Part shown: positions 24,711 to 32,256 of the stretch, piece by piece
Numbering within the stretch: the stretch's first letter is position 1
How the letters are laid out: every line of letters starts with the position of its first letter
Origin: JANXQG01 sp037147235
GTDB lineage: Bacteria; Planctomycetota; Planctomycetia; Pirellulales; Thermoguttaceae
DNA: 44,052 nucleotides
Direction: 5' to 3'
NCBI GenBank assembly: GCA_037147235.1
Contig: JBAWVO010000011.1
Span: 1 to 44,052 of the forward strand
The notes under the pieces: generated by a model
Database searches by the model: none
Seen by the model: the letters and a program-made list of their open reading frames with translations, nothing else
What the model was told of the DNA's origin: nothing
Position numbers and translations under genes: made by a program

Positions 24711-24813
24711 AGGACCGGCGCACCAATAACTATCGTGTTTTGCGCATTCGCCGGGCAGGGGCAGACGGGCACACGGAGTGTGCCTGCTACTTTTTTATTG
24801 GTGCGCCGGTCCT
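24711..24813 (+). repeat. Palindromic element with 19-bp inverted ends
   Basis: AGGACCGGCGCACCAATAA (24711-24729) and TTATTGGTGCGCCGGTCCT (24795-24813) are perfect complements. Inside lies GGCACACGGAGTGTGCC, itself a hairpin, followed by TGCTAC. That inner block is also the arm of the element found inside waaA (32665-32747). The unit sits between the divergent oxidoreductase and transporter genes, where it may affect their promoters. Confidence 0.7.
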
Positions 24814-24888
24814 AAGTTCCGCTGGTGGCCTTTTTCCCGCGGCGTAGGTCGAGTAGAATCAGCGAAATTCAAATTCAGGCGAAAAGAT

Positions 24889-26979
24889 ATGCATAGTCAC
24901 GAACACGACAACCCCGCGCTGGTTCATACTCCGAAATTGTTTGGCCATCCTGTCGGCCTGTTCATGCTCTTCTTCGCCGAAATGTGGGAGCGGTTTTCCT
25001 TCTACGGCATGAGGGCTTTGCTCATGTTGTACATGGTGGATAAAAGTGTATCATTCTTGAGATACAGCGATACGAACGCCAACGCCGTCTACGGCGCTTA
25101 CACGGCACTGGTCTACATGACGCCTTTTTTTGGCGGATTGTTGGCTGACCGGCTCTTGGGACAACGCCGTGCCGTGATTCTTGGCGGGCTATTGATGGCG
25201 GCCGGACATCAGTTGATGGCCGTCCAGCACCAGGTCGCATTCTTCATGGCCCTGGCGCTTCTTATCGCGGGCAATGGATTCTTCAAGCCCAACATCTCCA
25301 CGATCGTTGGTTCGCTCTATGCGAAAGGCAGCATCAAGCGCGACGGCGGATTCACGATATTCTATATGGGCGTGAATCTAGGCGCCGCCATCGCGCCGCT
25401 GCTTTGCTGCTATCTTGCCGACCGATTTGGCTGGCATTGGGGGTTTGGCCTTGCGACCATCGGCATGCTCATCGGCCTGGCGACTTTTGTTGCTCCGACG
25501 ATTGTCAGTCAAGCCCTGATCCTCCTAGGCGCAATCGCAATTGCGGCTGGCTTGTGGCTATCGCGTCCCTCCGACCCGTTCTCTTTAGGCATGAATTGCT
25601 TCACCGCGATTGCGATCCTGGTGGCCGCCGGAATTGCCCTGGTGGCCCTACAGCGCGGCGGCTTGCCGGCGGAGGCCGGATTGCCGCCCGATCCCGAGCG
25701 GCTGCGCAAGCCGCGATTGGGGCCCTTGACGGCCACTTGGCTCGTCTATCTCGGAACCCTGGCAGCCGTCGTCCTGTTTGCCTTTCTCGTGTCGGGTTTC
25801 GCCTTCGTCCGGGCAGACCAACAGCCGATGACCTTGGTCCCCGATTCATGGATCGATTCTCTGAAAGCCAGTCCAAACCCGTTGCTCCACGTGGTGGCAA
25901 TCGTGCTCCGAGAAAGCAGCCGGCCGGCCACGATGGTGGTTTCGCTCGCCGGGCTGATCTGTTTCGGATACTTGATCTTCGAGACGTTTCGTTTGCCGCG
26001 CATCCCGCGCCAGCGCATGTACGTGGTGCTGATTTTGACTTTCTTCTCCGTGCTGTTCTTTGCGTTCTTCGAGCAGGCGGGGAGTTCCCTCACGCTTTTT
26101 ACTGCGCGCAATGTCGATCGCGTCACGGGACGGCACACGATCACGGCCCATGAAGTTGGTTCGACGATTGAGATCCAGCCGACGCAAAAGCAACTTGGCT
26201 ATCACAACGGCGACAATCTCTTCACGATGAACGTCCTTGCCGGCCTCCGCGGTGAACAGAAGAAACGTGAAACCGATGCGAAAGAACGCGGCGAGACAAA
26301 TCTTGACTCTCAAGATTCTACAAATTTCAACATTTCCTGGAAGGTCGCCGAGGACAACGTGGGAATGCAAACCGCGGAGTCCAACGACGAGATTTCCGCC
26401 GGCAGTTTCCAGTCGGTAAATGCCATTATGATTCTGCTTTTTGGTCTGCCATTCACCGGGCTTTGGGCCTTCCTTGGTCGCCGCGGCTGGGAACCGTCAA
26501 CCACGGTCAAATTCTCGCTGGGACTCCTGCAAGTGGGACTCGGATTTGTGGCATTTTGGTACGGCACCCACACGGCGGATGACCGGGGCATGGTCGCGCT
26601 GAGTTGGCTGATCCTGGGTTATCTTCTGCACACGACCGGGGAACTCTGCCTTTCGCCCGTCGGGCTTTCGATGGTCAGCAAGCTTTCGCCTGTTCGGCTG
26701 GTGAGTACCGTCATGGGCGCGTGGTTCCTGGCATCGGCCTTCGCACAAATGCTGGCCTCGATCATTTCCCAGTTCACGGGTGTGTCGGAAGGAAGCGGCG
26801 AGAACCTCGTCGTGCCCCGGCCGAGCGAGACCGTCCACGTGTACGGCAATGTTTTTGGACAGGTTGCCATCTGCGCAATCGTCTCGGCGGTAATTTGCTT
26901 TGCCTTGGCCCCGATCTTGAACCGCTGGATGCACCCCGAGGCCGAAACCGAAGGCCCCGCAACGTCCGCAGGACATTGA
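24889..26979 (+). CDS. POT/PTR2 family proton-dependent peptide transporter
   Basis: A 696-residue inner-membrane transporter of the POT family (MFS), which imports di- and tripeptides with protons. The first helix carries the family motif in EMWERFSFYGMRALLMLYM (ExxERFxYY), and FNISTIVGSL-like sequence follows (GNGFFKPNISTIVGSLY). A hydrophilic insert of roughly 100 residues (near ARNVDRVTGRHTITAHEV to SWKVAEDNVGMQT) separates later helices; insertions here are common in planctomycete and Bacteroidetes homologues. The ATG at 24889 is preceded by CAGGCGAAAAG; earlier codons fall in a repeat. It is monocistronic. Confidence 0.92.
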   Translation: MHSHEHDNPALVHTPKLFGHPVGLFMLFFAEMWERFSFYGMRALLMLYMVDKSVSFLRYSDTNANAVYGAYTALVYMTPFFGGLLADRLLGQRRAVILGGLLMAAGHQLMAVQHQVAFFMALALLIAGNGFFKPNISTIVGSLYAKGSIKRDGGFTIFYMGVNLGAAIAPLLCCYLADRFGWHWGFGLATIGMLIGLATFVAPTIVSQALILLGAIAIAAGLWLSRPSDPFSLGMNCFTAIAILVAAGIALVALQRGGLPAEAGLPPDPERLRKPRLGPLTATWLVYLGTLAAVVLFAFLVSGFAFVRADQQPMTLVPDSWIDSLKASPNPLLHVVAIVLRESSRPATMVVSLAGLICFGYLIFETFRLPRIPRQRMYVVLILTFFSVLFFAFFEQAGSSLTLFTARNVDRVTGRHTITAHEVGSTIEIQPTQKQLGYHNGDNLFTMNVLAGLRGEQKKRETDAKERGETNLDSQDSTNFNISWKVAEDNVGMQTAESNDEISAGSFQSVNAIMILLFGLPFTGLWAFLGRRGWEPSTTVKFSLGLLQVGLGFVAFWYGTHTADDRGMVALSWLILGYLLHTTGELCLSPVGLSMVSKLSPVRLVSTVMGAWFLASAFAQMLASIISQFTGVSEGSGENLVVPRPSETVHVYGNVFGQVAICAIVSAVICFALAPILNRWMHPEAETEGPATSAGH

Positions 26980-27020
26980 TCCATTGTATTCCTGCTATCT
27001 CAAGAGTGCGCGGCGATCGA

Positions 27021-27530
27021 CTACTGAAGAGCATGGAGTGCATGCGCAACCCGCCAGCGGTTGACTAGGGCCAAGGCCCGCGGGTCAAGTTTCAGCAATC
27101 GGACCAATTGCGACGGCGTGCAACCCAGCACCCCCGCCGCCAGCTTCGGATCGGCATCCAAGGCAGCCAGCAGATCCAATGCCTCGGCCAGCAGGGTGGG
27201 GAAGTCATCGTGCGAGGCACTTATCTTTAGCCCACCACCGCAGCGTGATTGCCAGAGAGGGCTGGGCATATAGTCTTGGCCACCGGGTCGCCGGACCTCC
27301 AGGGCTAAGTTCATCCTGAGTCGGAAGAGAGCCACGGAGTGGTTCTGGGCCTGGCTGCGGCGTTCGCTGGCCTCCGCGCGCACGCCCGTCGGCAAGTGAC
27401 GCAGGCTGATTGCCGTCTCCACCTTGTTTCGGTGCTGACCTCCCGGTCCCGACCGACGCAGGCGGCGCACCTCGCACTCGGCAATCAACTGCTCTGCGCT
27501 GGCGGCGGCTGGGTGGTCGTTTGGGGACAT
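27021..27530 (-). CDS. Peptide chain release factor-like protein with GGQ motif
   Basis: A 169-residue single-domain protein of the class-I release factor family. The peptidyl-tRNA hydrolysis motif is in RRSGPGGQHRNKVETAISLRH, followed by the usual LPTGVRAEASERRSQAQN. The codon-recognition domain of RF1/RF2 is absent, so it resembles ArfB-like rescue factors, but the long C-terminal helical part (LLAEALDLLAALDADPK) is unlike the basic tail of ArfB. This small planctomycete RF-like group is of unknown role. It is co-directional with the TIM-barrel gene and starts 11 bases after that gene's stop, so the two are likely co-transcribed. Confidence 0.88.
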   Translation of the reverse strand: MSPNDHPAAASAEQLIAECEVRRLRRSGPGGQHRNKVETAISLRHLPTGVRAEASERRSQAQNHSVALFRLRMNLALEVRRPGGQDYMPSPLWQSRCGGGLKISASHDDFPTLLAEALDLLAALDADPKLAAGVLGCTPSQLVRLLKLDPRALALVNRWRVAHALHALQ

Positions 27531-27540
27531 CAAATGTGCC

Positions 27541-28488
27541 TTAGGCAAACTGGCCGAAAACCTCCCGGGCGTATTGGCAGCTTCGCCGATGCGACTCGAC
27601 GGCATCCATGGTCTTGGGCGTGCCCTTTTCCGGGGCCTGCTCCAGCACCAGGTGCGGCTTGACGCCCATCTCCAGCAGCCGCTTGGCTAGGGCGCGGTAG
27701 TCAAGGTCACCGTCGCAGAGGGCTTCCGTCCAGACGCCTTTGATCGACTGTCGTAGGTGCAACTCGCAGATGCGGGAACCGTAGAGCCGCACCACGTCGA
27801 AGAGGGCCACCTGCGAATTTCCCGAACCGCGGTAGACCCAGTGAGCATCCAGGCAGAAGCTGACATTCTTCGGATCGGTACCGAGTAACATGTGATGAAA
27901 CTCGCGGGCGGCGTTGCGCAGCTCGGCGTCATGGTTGTGATAGGCAAGCACCATGCCCATGTCGCGCAGCCGGCCGCCAAGTCGATCGAGGGCGGCCGCC
28001 TGGACCTTCAATTGGGCATCGTCTTTGCCCTCGGAGCCGCCCCAGCGCACGGGGCTGGGATTGGTGACGACGATCCGCGCGCCGGCGGCCTTTGCCCGTT
28101 CGGCAACAGCGACGATCTGGGGAATGCTTTTCTCCACGTCGGCCGCGCGGCACAGGTCGCTATTGACGTAAAAAGACCGCATCTCCAGGCCGTGCTTCTT
28201 CAGCAACATTCCCACCTTTTCCGCGTACTGGATCGAGTACATCGACGGCTCGAAGCCATTCACCCCGCTGCGGGCAACCTCGGCGAGGGCGGTGTCCACC
28301 ATGCTGCCAAAGTCACGGCGATCACGGTTATAAAAAACCGCCCATGGGTACTCTTGACAAGCTATGTGCAGCTTGTTGCCCGACTCAGGCTCGGCTGCAT
28401 GGCCCCCGCGGGCGGCTAGCAGGGCAGCACCGCCCAAGACGGCCGTTTGGTTTAGAAACTGCCGACGGGATTGATGTGGGAAAGACAC
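27541..28488 (-). CDS. Tat-exported sugar phosphate isomerase/epimerase-like TIM barrel
   Basis: A 315-residue protein of the xylose-isomerase-like TIM-barrel superfamily (AP endonuclease 2 fold). It opens with a twin-arginine signal (HQSRRQFLNQTAVLGGAALL). Barrel blocks include GVNGFEPSMYS, ARIVVTNPSPVRWGG, MVLAYHNHDAELRN (metal-ligand region), VSFCLDAHWVYRGSG and ICELHLRQS. The metal-binding Glu/Asp/His set appears present. The GTG start is supported by AAGGAG six bases upstream; there is no closer ATG. Such exported epimerase-like proteins are numerous in planctomycetes with Gfo/Idh/MocA enzymes and presumably act on periplasmic sugars; this is inference from family context. Confidence 0.86.
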   Translation of the reverse strand: MSFPHQSRRQFLNQTAVLGGAALLAARGGHAAEPESGNKLHIACQEYPWAVFYNRDRRDFGSMVDTALAEVARSGVNGFEPSMYSIQYAEKVGMLLKKHGLEMRSFYVNSDLCRAADVEKSIPQIVAVAERAKAAGARIVVTNPSPVRWGGSEGKDDAQLKVQAAALDRLGGRLRDMGMVLAYHNHDAELRNAAREFHHMLLGTDPKNVSFCLDAHWVYRGSGNSQVALFDVVRLYGSRICELHLRQSIKGVWTEALCDGDLDYRALAKRLLEMGVKPHLVLEQAPEKGTPKTMDAVESHRRSCQYAREVFGQFA

Positions 28489-28518
28489 GCTGCTCTCCTT
28501 GGTTTTTGTTGCGAAAAA

Positions 28519-28535
28519 GTAGGGTGGGACGAGTG
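28519..28535 (+). repeat. Partial GTAGGGTGGG palindrome arm
   Basis: GTAGGGTGGGACGAGTG matches the left arm of the elements at 11495-11578 and 39360-39390, but no complementary arm follows before the CheX gene stop. It is a decayed half-copy in a 75-base gap. Confidence 0.5.
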
Positions 28536-28562
28536 AATGGCTGGACTCTCCATTGCGAGCCG

Positions 28563-29039
28563 CTACCTAGCCACCGCTTGCCGCACGGGCGTCAGGCCGA
28601 CTTCGAGAACCAGCGGGCCCCAGATCGTCTTGAAGGGGACGCAAATGGGGGTCACGTCTCTTGGAAAGTGGATCGTGTGAGCACCGCCGGTGATGACGTT
28701 CGGCAGACTCACTCCGAGGTGAAACTCCTCAAGCTTCGATTTGGCCGCTCCAGCGATCACATTGGTCAACTCGCCCACGGCGTCGATCACATCGGCGGTA
28801 AGCTCGGTGAATTGGTCCATCAGCAGGACCGAGGCCACCCCCAGGGCGACTTCCTTGGTCATATTGAGTACCACCGTTCCCACGGCATCGCCCGACAGGC
28901 CGATGACTCCGCTCACGCAGAAATCCGATTCCGCAGCGGTTCGCAGGTAGGGTGCTCCGCGTTCGGCATCGCTCGATAGCATGGTTTGAAAAGCATTGCG
29001 AACGGAGGCGATAAAAGGATTGATGTATTCGACGCGCAT
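28563..29039 (-). CDS. CheX-like chemotaxis phosphatase domain protein
   Basis: A 158-residue protein with the CheX/CheC-type fold. N-terminal MRVEYINPFIASVRNAF is the usual CheX opening, and VGELTNVIAGAAKSKLEE contains the E-x-x-N pair that acts on phosphorylated CheY in characterised members. GVIGLSGDAVGTVVLNM and PNVITGGAH complete the pattern. The ATG at 29039 is preferred to one 17 codons earlier because the family begins at this point. There are no chemotaxis or flagellar genes nearby, so it may dephosphorylate a receiver domain of another pathway; the link to the hybrid kinase 6 kb away is only speculation. Confidence 0.82.
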   Translation of the reverse strand: MRVEYINPFIASVRNAFQTMLSSDAERGAPYLRTAAESDFCVSGVIGLSGDAVGTVVLNMTKEVALGVASVLLMDQFTELTADVIDAVGELTNVIAGAAKSKLEEFHLGVSLPNVITGGAHTIHFPRDVTPICVPFKTIWGPLVLEVGLTPVRQAVAR

Positions 29040-29431
29040 CGGCGGCTTTCTAATCTGGCGATCTCGAGCCGAGACCGACACTTCACTCAATCAACGGAGT
29101 TCCATCAAACCTAGCATACCCGTGGCAATGTGCAAGAGGCCGAGGACTCGAAACTCCTATTATAATCTGCCCGAACGGAATGAGTTCCGTTCCACGGACG
29201 GATTCCAATCCCTGCCCTGTCCTCACCCGCCCTATCGAAACAGGCGGAAAATCCACTATTTTCCACGCAGCTTTCGTAAATATCCCATCTTTCTCAGTAT
29301 CAATCCATGATGTAATCGCCGTTCACAACCGATCTTCTCCATACTAGGTAACCTCAGACGCAAGTTTTCTGAGGTAGCCGCCTTGATGACAAGCCCCCCT
29401 GAATCCCTCCGAAGCATCGCCCCTTGCTGCT
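29040..29431. other. Intergenic region with two small palindromes
   Basis: No gene is visible in these 392 bases. GAACGGAATGAGTTCCGTTC (29173-29192) is a perfect palindrome whose sequence plus CACGGA recurs inverted at 38163-38187. ACCTCAGA (29351-29358) and TCTGAGGT (29368-29375) form an eight-base hairpin 57 bases before the BON gene, without a T-run; it could be a regulatory stem. Confidence 0.5.
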
Positions 29432-29647
29432 ATGATTGACATCAGCCCCTTGGAAGTTCGCGTGCATTGTGCGTTGGAACAGAACCCCTACATCACCCCT
29501 AGAACGCTTCGTTTTGAGACGAGCGAGGGCCGCGTAACGCTTCGCGGTACGGTAGGAACATTTTTCCAAAAACAAATGGCCCAGGAGGCGATCCGCCGTG
29601 TGGCGGGCGTCCAAGAGATCGCCAACGAACTGGAAGTTTGTTGGTAA
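29432..29647 (+). CDS. Single BON-domain protein
   Basis: A 71-residue protein that is essentially one BON domain, a roughly 60-residue alpha/beta module thought to bind membranes or phospholipid. The pattern is VRVHCALEQNP, FETSEGRVTLRGTVGTF, AQEAIRRVAGVQEIANELEV: the G-x-V-x-L-x-G-x-V strand pair and the final V-x-x-V-x-N-x-L strand are diagnostic. There is no signal peptide, so the product is probably cytoplasmic. The ribosome site is weak. It is convergent with the STAS-like gene; the two stops are about 35 bases apart. Confidence 0.8.
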   Translation: MIDISPLEVRVHCALEQNPYITPRTLRFETSEGRVTLRGTVGTFFQKQMAQEAIRRVAGVQEIANELEVCW

Positions 29648-29679
29648 TCGAAGGCGGTAATTAAGGATCTTCCGCAGCA

Positions 29680-30060
29680 CTACCTCGGCACGCGCGGACC
29701 GCAACTGCCGAGAATGGCCTCCTCGCGATTTTCATACGCGAGGCAGAAGTCATCCGGGTCGCAAAGCTCCAGCATCGCACGGCCTTTCGGCGTGAGCCCG
29801 CAAACCCGCAACACGCCGTCATGTTTTTGGATGTACCGGCTCAGTTGCGCCAGTTCCCCGATGAGCTGACGGCTCAGTTCGGGAACTCGGTGCAGCTCGA
29901 GTACAACGCGATAAATGAAGTGATTCTCGACCAGTTCCTTAAGCTGCTCCGCCAGGGATCCAGCGGGCGAAAAACCAGTTTCCACGCTCCGAATCCTGAT
30001 CCAGAGCCAATCGGGACCACGGTCCACGTCGAATTCGTATCCGGCAGCTAGGGCCAACAT
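29680..30060 (-). CDS. STAS-like (anti-sigma factor antagonist-type) protein
   Basis: A 126-residue soluble protein. The C-terminal three quarters follow the STAS pattern: IYRVVLELHRVPELSRQLIG, ELAQLSRYIQKHDGVLRVCG, LTPKGRAMLELCDPDDFCLA and YENREEAI. In SpoIIAA-like antagonists a phosphorylated Ser lies in the D-S-S-G loop; here that loop reads VPELSRQ, so Ser is retained in a divergent context. The N-terminal 30 residues (WLWIRIRS) form the first strands. AAGGAG precedes the ATG. No anti-sigma kinase gene is adjacent. The assignment is fairly secure at fold level, the regulatory role uncertain. Confidence 0.72.
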   Translation of the reverse strand: MLALAAGYEFDVDRGPDWLWIRIRSVETGFSPAGSLAEQLKELVENHFIYRVVLELHRVPELSRQLIGELAQLSRYIQKHDGVLRVCGLTPKGRAMLELCDPDDFCLAYENREEAILGSCGPRVPR

Positions 30061-30211
30061 ACGATTCTCCTTCAGTGAGGGGCCAAATCCATGACCAAAC
30101 GAAGAGACACACTAAGTGATATTCTAGCAGTGGTTAAGATTCCTGCAATAACACCAACGGGTTATATCGATGGTATAAGCCCCCCCGATTCAATTGCGAT
30201 TCGCCGGTCTT

Positions 30212-30595
30212 TTACGCACAGCCACATGCCGCAGCACACGGCGAGGTCATGCTCCGTAGCGGATGCGGGATGAGGCAGAGGAATTTCAACGGGCCGCTGC
30301 CAGTGTTGCGGAACTGATGGATCTCGTCTGGGGCGATGTAGACGGCTACGCCGGGTGAAAGGCGATGCTCGTCGTGGCTATCCAACACGATACCCTCGCC
30401 TTCCAGGACAAATACCTCGTGCTCGTAGCCGTGGGAGTGCTTAGGAGTATTGCCGCCGGGGGCCACCTCAAACTGCCGCATCGTGAAGCTAGGGGCACCG
30501 TCGTCCGGGCCGATCAGGCATCGCACGCGGCATCCATTGGCCTCTTCCATCTTGACGACATCGTCGGGAATTTGCTCAAAATGCGCAACTTTCAT
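30212..30595 (-). CDS. Cupin-domain protein
   Basis: A 127-residue single-domain cupin. The first cupin motif is in GGNTPKHSHGYEHEVFVLEG, giving H-x-H with a downstream Glu and His as likely metal ligands; the second motif is PDEIHQFRNTG. The product is cytoplasmic, with MKVAHFEQIPDDVVKMEEA at the start. The ATG at 30595 has AAGGTG upstream, and a perfect TATAAT (30630-30635, minus strand) lies about 35 bases further; a matching -35 is weak. The C-terminus SMTSPCAAACGCA is Cys-rich and unusual. Small cupins of this kind bind metals or sugars; the substrate cannot be told. Confidence 0.85.
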   Translation of the reverse strand: MKVAHFEQIPDDVVKMEEANGCRVRCLIGPDDGAPSFTMRQFEVAPGGNTPKHSHGYEHEVFVLEGEGIVLDSHDEHRLSPGVAVYIAPDEIHQFRNTGSGPLKFLCLIPHPLRSMTSPCAAACGCA

Positions 30596-30800
30596 AAGCG
30601 TAAACACCTTAAGGATGAATTTAGCTCTAATTATACCATGAATTTGCCTGGAAATTTTAATACTTATTTGACCCAGGCCATTTTGTGACTTAGATTTGCT
30701 CGGCAAAACATTTTGCGAGAGTTTTGTATTGCGAACGGACAAAAAGTGATGCGCCCCCTATTTACTGCGATTTGGGTCACTTCAATCCGTGGAGATTAAA

Positions 30801-31805
30801 ATGCTTCGGAAAACATTCCTTCTTGTTGCGTGCTTGACTTTGGTGGTATCCCCTTGCTTCGGACAGCAGTGGGCCGCGAAGATGTTCCAGACGACCGACC
30901 ACGATTTCGGCACCGTCGCTCGCGGGTCGAAGGCCGAATTCAACTTCACACTCTCCAATCTCTACATCGATGATGTCCATATCGTCACCGCCTATTCAAG
31001 CTGTGGCTGTACGAGCATCGAGATTGTAAAACCCACACTAAAGACCTATGAAGAAGGATCTATTCGGGCTGTTTTCAATACCCCGACCTTCCTCGGATCA
31101 CGGTCTGCCACGATTACCGTGATTATCGACAAGCCAATGCCAGCGGAAATTCTCCTCCACGTTCGAGGGGTGATTCGTGGCGATGTGGTCTTCGAGCCTG
31201 GGAGTGTCCAACTCGGCGACGTTGAGCTGGGAACTCCCGTTGAACGTAAGGTTCGGGTGAATCGCTCGGGCTGGGGGGACTGGCAAATTACCGAGGTTAA
31301 ATCGTCCAACCCCCATATTTCTGCCAAGGTGGTCGACTCCAGTCGGCAAAACGGCTGGACCACGACTGATTTGTCGGTGACACTCGATAAAGGCGCACCG
31401 GCCGGCTATCTCCAGGATCATCTGTTGCTGGTCACCAGCGAGGGCCAAAGCGTTCAGATGCCACTCGCCGTGGAAGGCCGGGTGATTGCCAATCTGGCGG
31501 TCAGCCCTTCGTCCCTGTTCATGGGCGTTGTTCATCCGGGTCAAGAAGTAACCAAGTCGCTTGTCGTGAAGGGGATCCATCCGTTCAAAGTGCTTTCGAT
31601 TACCTGTGAGGACAAGGCATTTAAGTTTACCCCGACCAGCAATGAGGCGAAGATGGTTCATGTGATTCCGGTGACCTTTGTGGCCGGCAACACCGAGGGA
31701 AAGGTAACTAAAACGATTCGGATTGTGACCGACCTAGGCCAGACGTCGCCCGAGCTTTCGGCCTATGCGGTAATTTCCTCGCAAACGGCGGCCAACGACA
31801 AGTAG
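30801..31805 (+). CDS. Exported DUF1573 protein
   Basis: A 334-residue protein with a signal peptide (LLVACLTLVVSPCFGQ). The DUF1573 domain at about 25-115 has the hallmarks HDFGTVARG, then FTLSN, and SSCGCTSIEI with the paired cysteines. Two further immunoglobulin-like beta domains follow (VFEPGSVQLGDVELGTPVER and LFMGVVHPGQEVTKSLVV), each with the pattern of a strand, then G-x-V-x-x-G. DUF1573 proteins are periplasmic or surface beta-sandwiches of unknown job, numerous in planctomycetes and Bacteroidetes. GGAG nine bases before the ATG at 30801 supports that start. The gene precedes a small membrane protein in the same direction. Confidence 0.87.
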   Translation: MLRKTFLLVACLTLVVSPCFGQQWAAKMFQTTDHDFGTVARGSKAEFNFTLSNLYIDDVHIVTAYSSCGCTSIEIVKPTLKTYEEGSIRAVFNTPTFLGSRSATITVIIDKPMPAEILLHVRGVIRGDVVFEPGSVQLGDVELGTPVERKVRVNRSGWGDWQITEVKSSNPHISAKVVDSSRQNGWTTTDLSVTLDKGAPAGYLQDHLLLVTSEGQSVQMPLAVEGRVIANLAVSPSSLFMGVVHPGQEVTKSLVVKGIHPFKVLSITCEDKAFKFTPTSNEAKMVHVIPVTFVAGNTEGKVTKTIRIVTDLGQTSPELSAYAVISSQTAANDK

Positions 31806-31964
31806 TTTTAGAATTCCCGGAAATTGTCTGAAATCGTCCTTTTCCTTCGGGGAGATTTTCGATATAGTTCGCCCACTTGCCCGTCTTTCGTGGATGACCA
31901 AGGATGGAAATCTCCGGCGGAAACGAGTTTACGACTACCTCCTCAGCCATGGAAGGCGCAGCGG

Positions 31965-32228
31965 ATGTTCGGTGGCGTCGATTTCAGTCAGTTTTGTGTG
32001 ATTTCCTCGGTCCAAGTCTGTGGACTCCTTAGTGCTGCCCTAGCTCGGATCAGCGAGGGCCGACGCTGGCAGGCGTTGTTTCAACGGATGTTCATGGCAC
32101 TTCTGGTGATTGTGGCATTCACGACCGTTCTGAACCTGTGGAATGCTCCACAACAGTGGATACTGTCGGCATCGACCCTGGCGGTGATGGTCGTGGCCGC
32201 GACCTGCGATTTCAGCCACCCGCTGTAG
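31965..32228 (+). CDS. Small membrane protein of unknown function
   Basis: An 87-residue protein with three hydrophobic stretches (FCVISSVQVCGLLSAALA; MALLVIVAFTTVLNLW; WILSASTLAVMVVAATC). GGAAGG lies seven bases before the ATG at 31965; an earlier in-frame ATG at 31824 gives an implausible N-terminus. I do not recognise the family. Its position 160 bases after the DUF1573 gene in the same direction suggests co-expression. It is convergent with waaA. Confidence 0.55.
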   Translation: MFGGVDFSQFCVISSVQVCGLLSAALARISEGRRWQALFQRMFMALLVIVAFTTVLNLWNAPQQWILSASTLAVMVVAATCDFSHPL

Positions 32229-32256
32229 ACCTAATGGTTGGACCGATTCCAACTGG

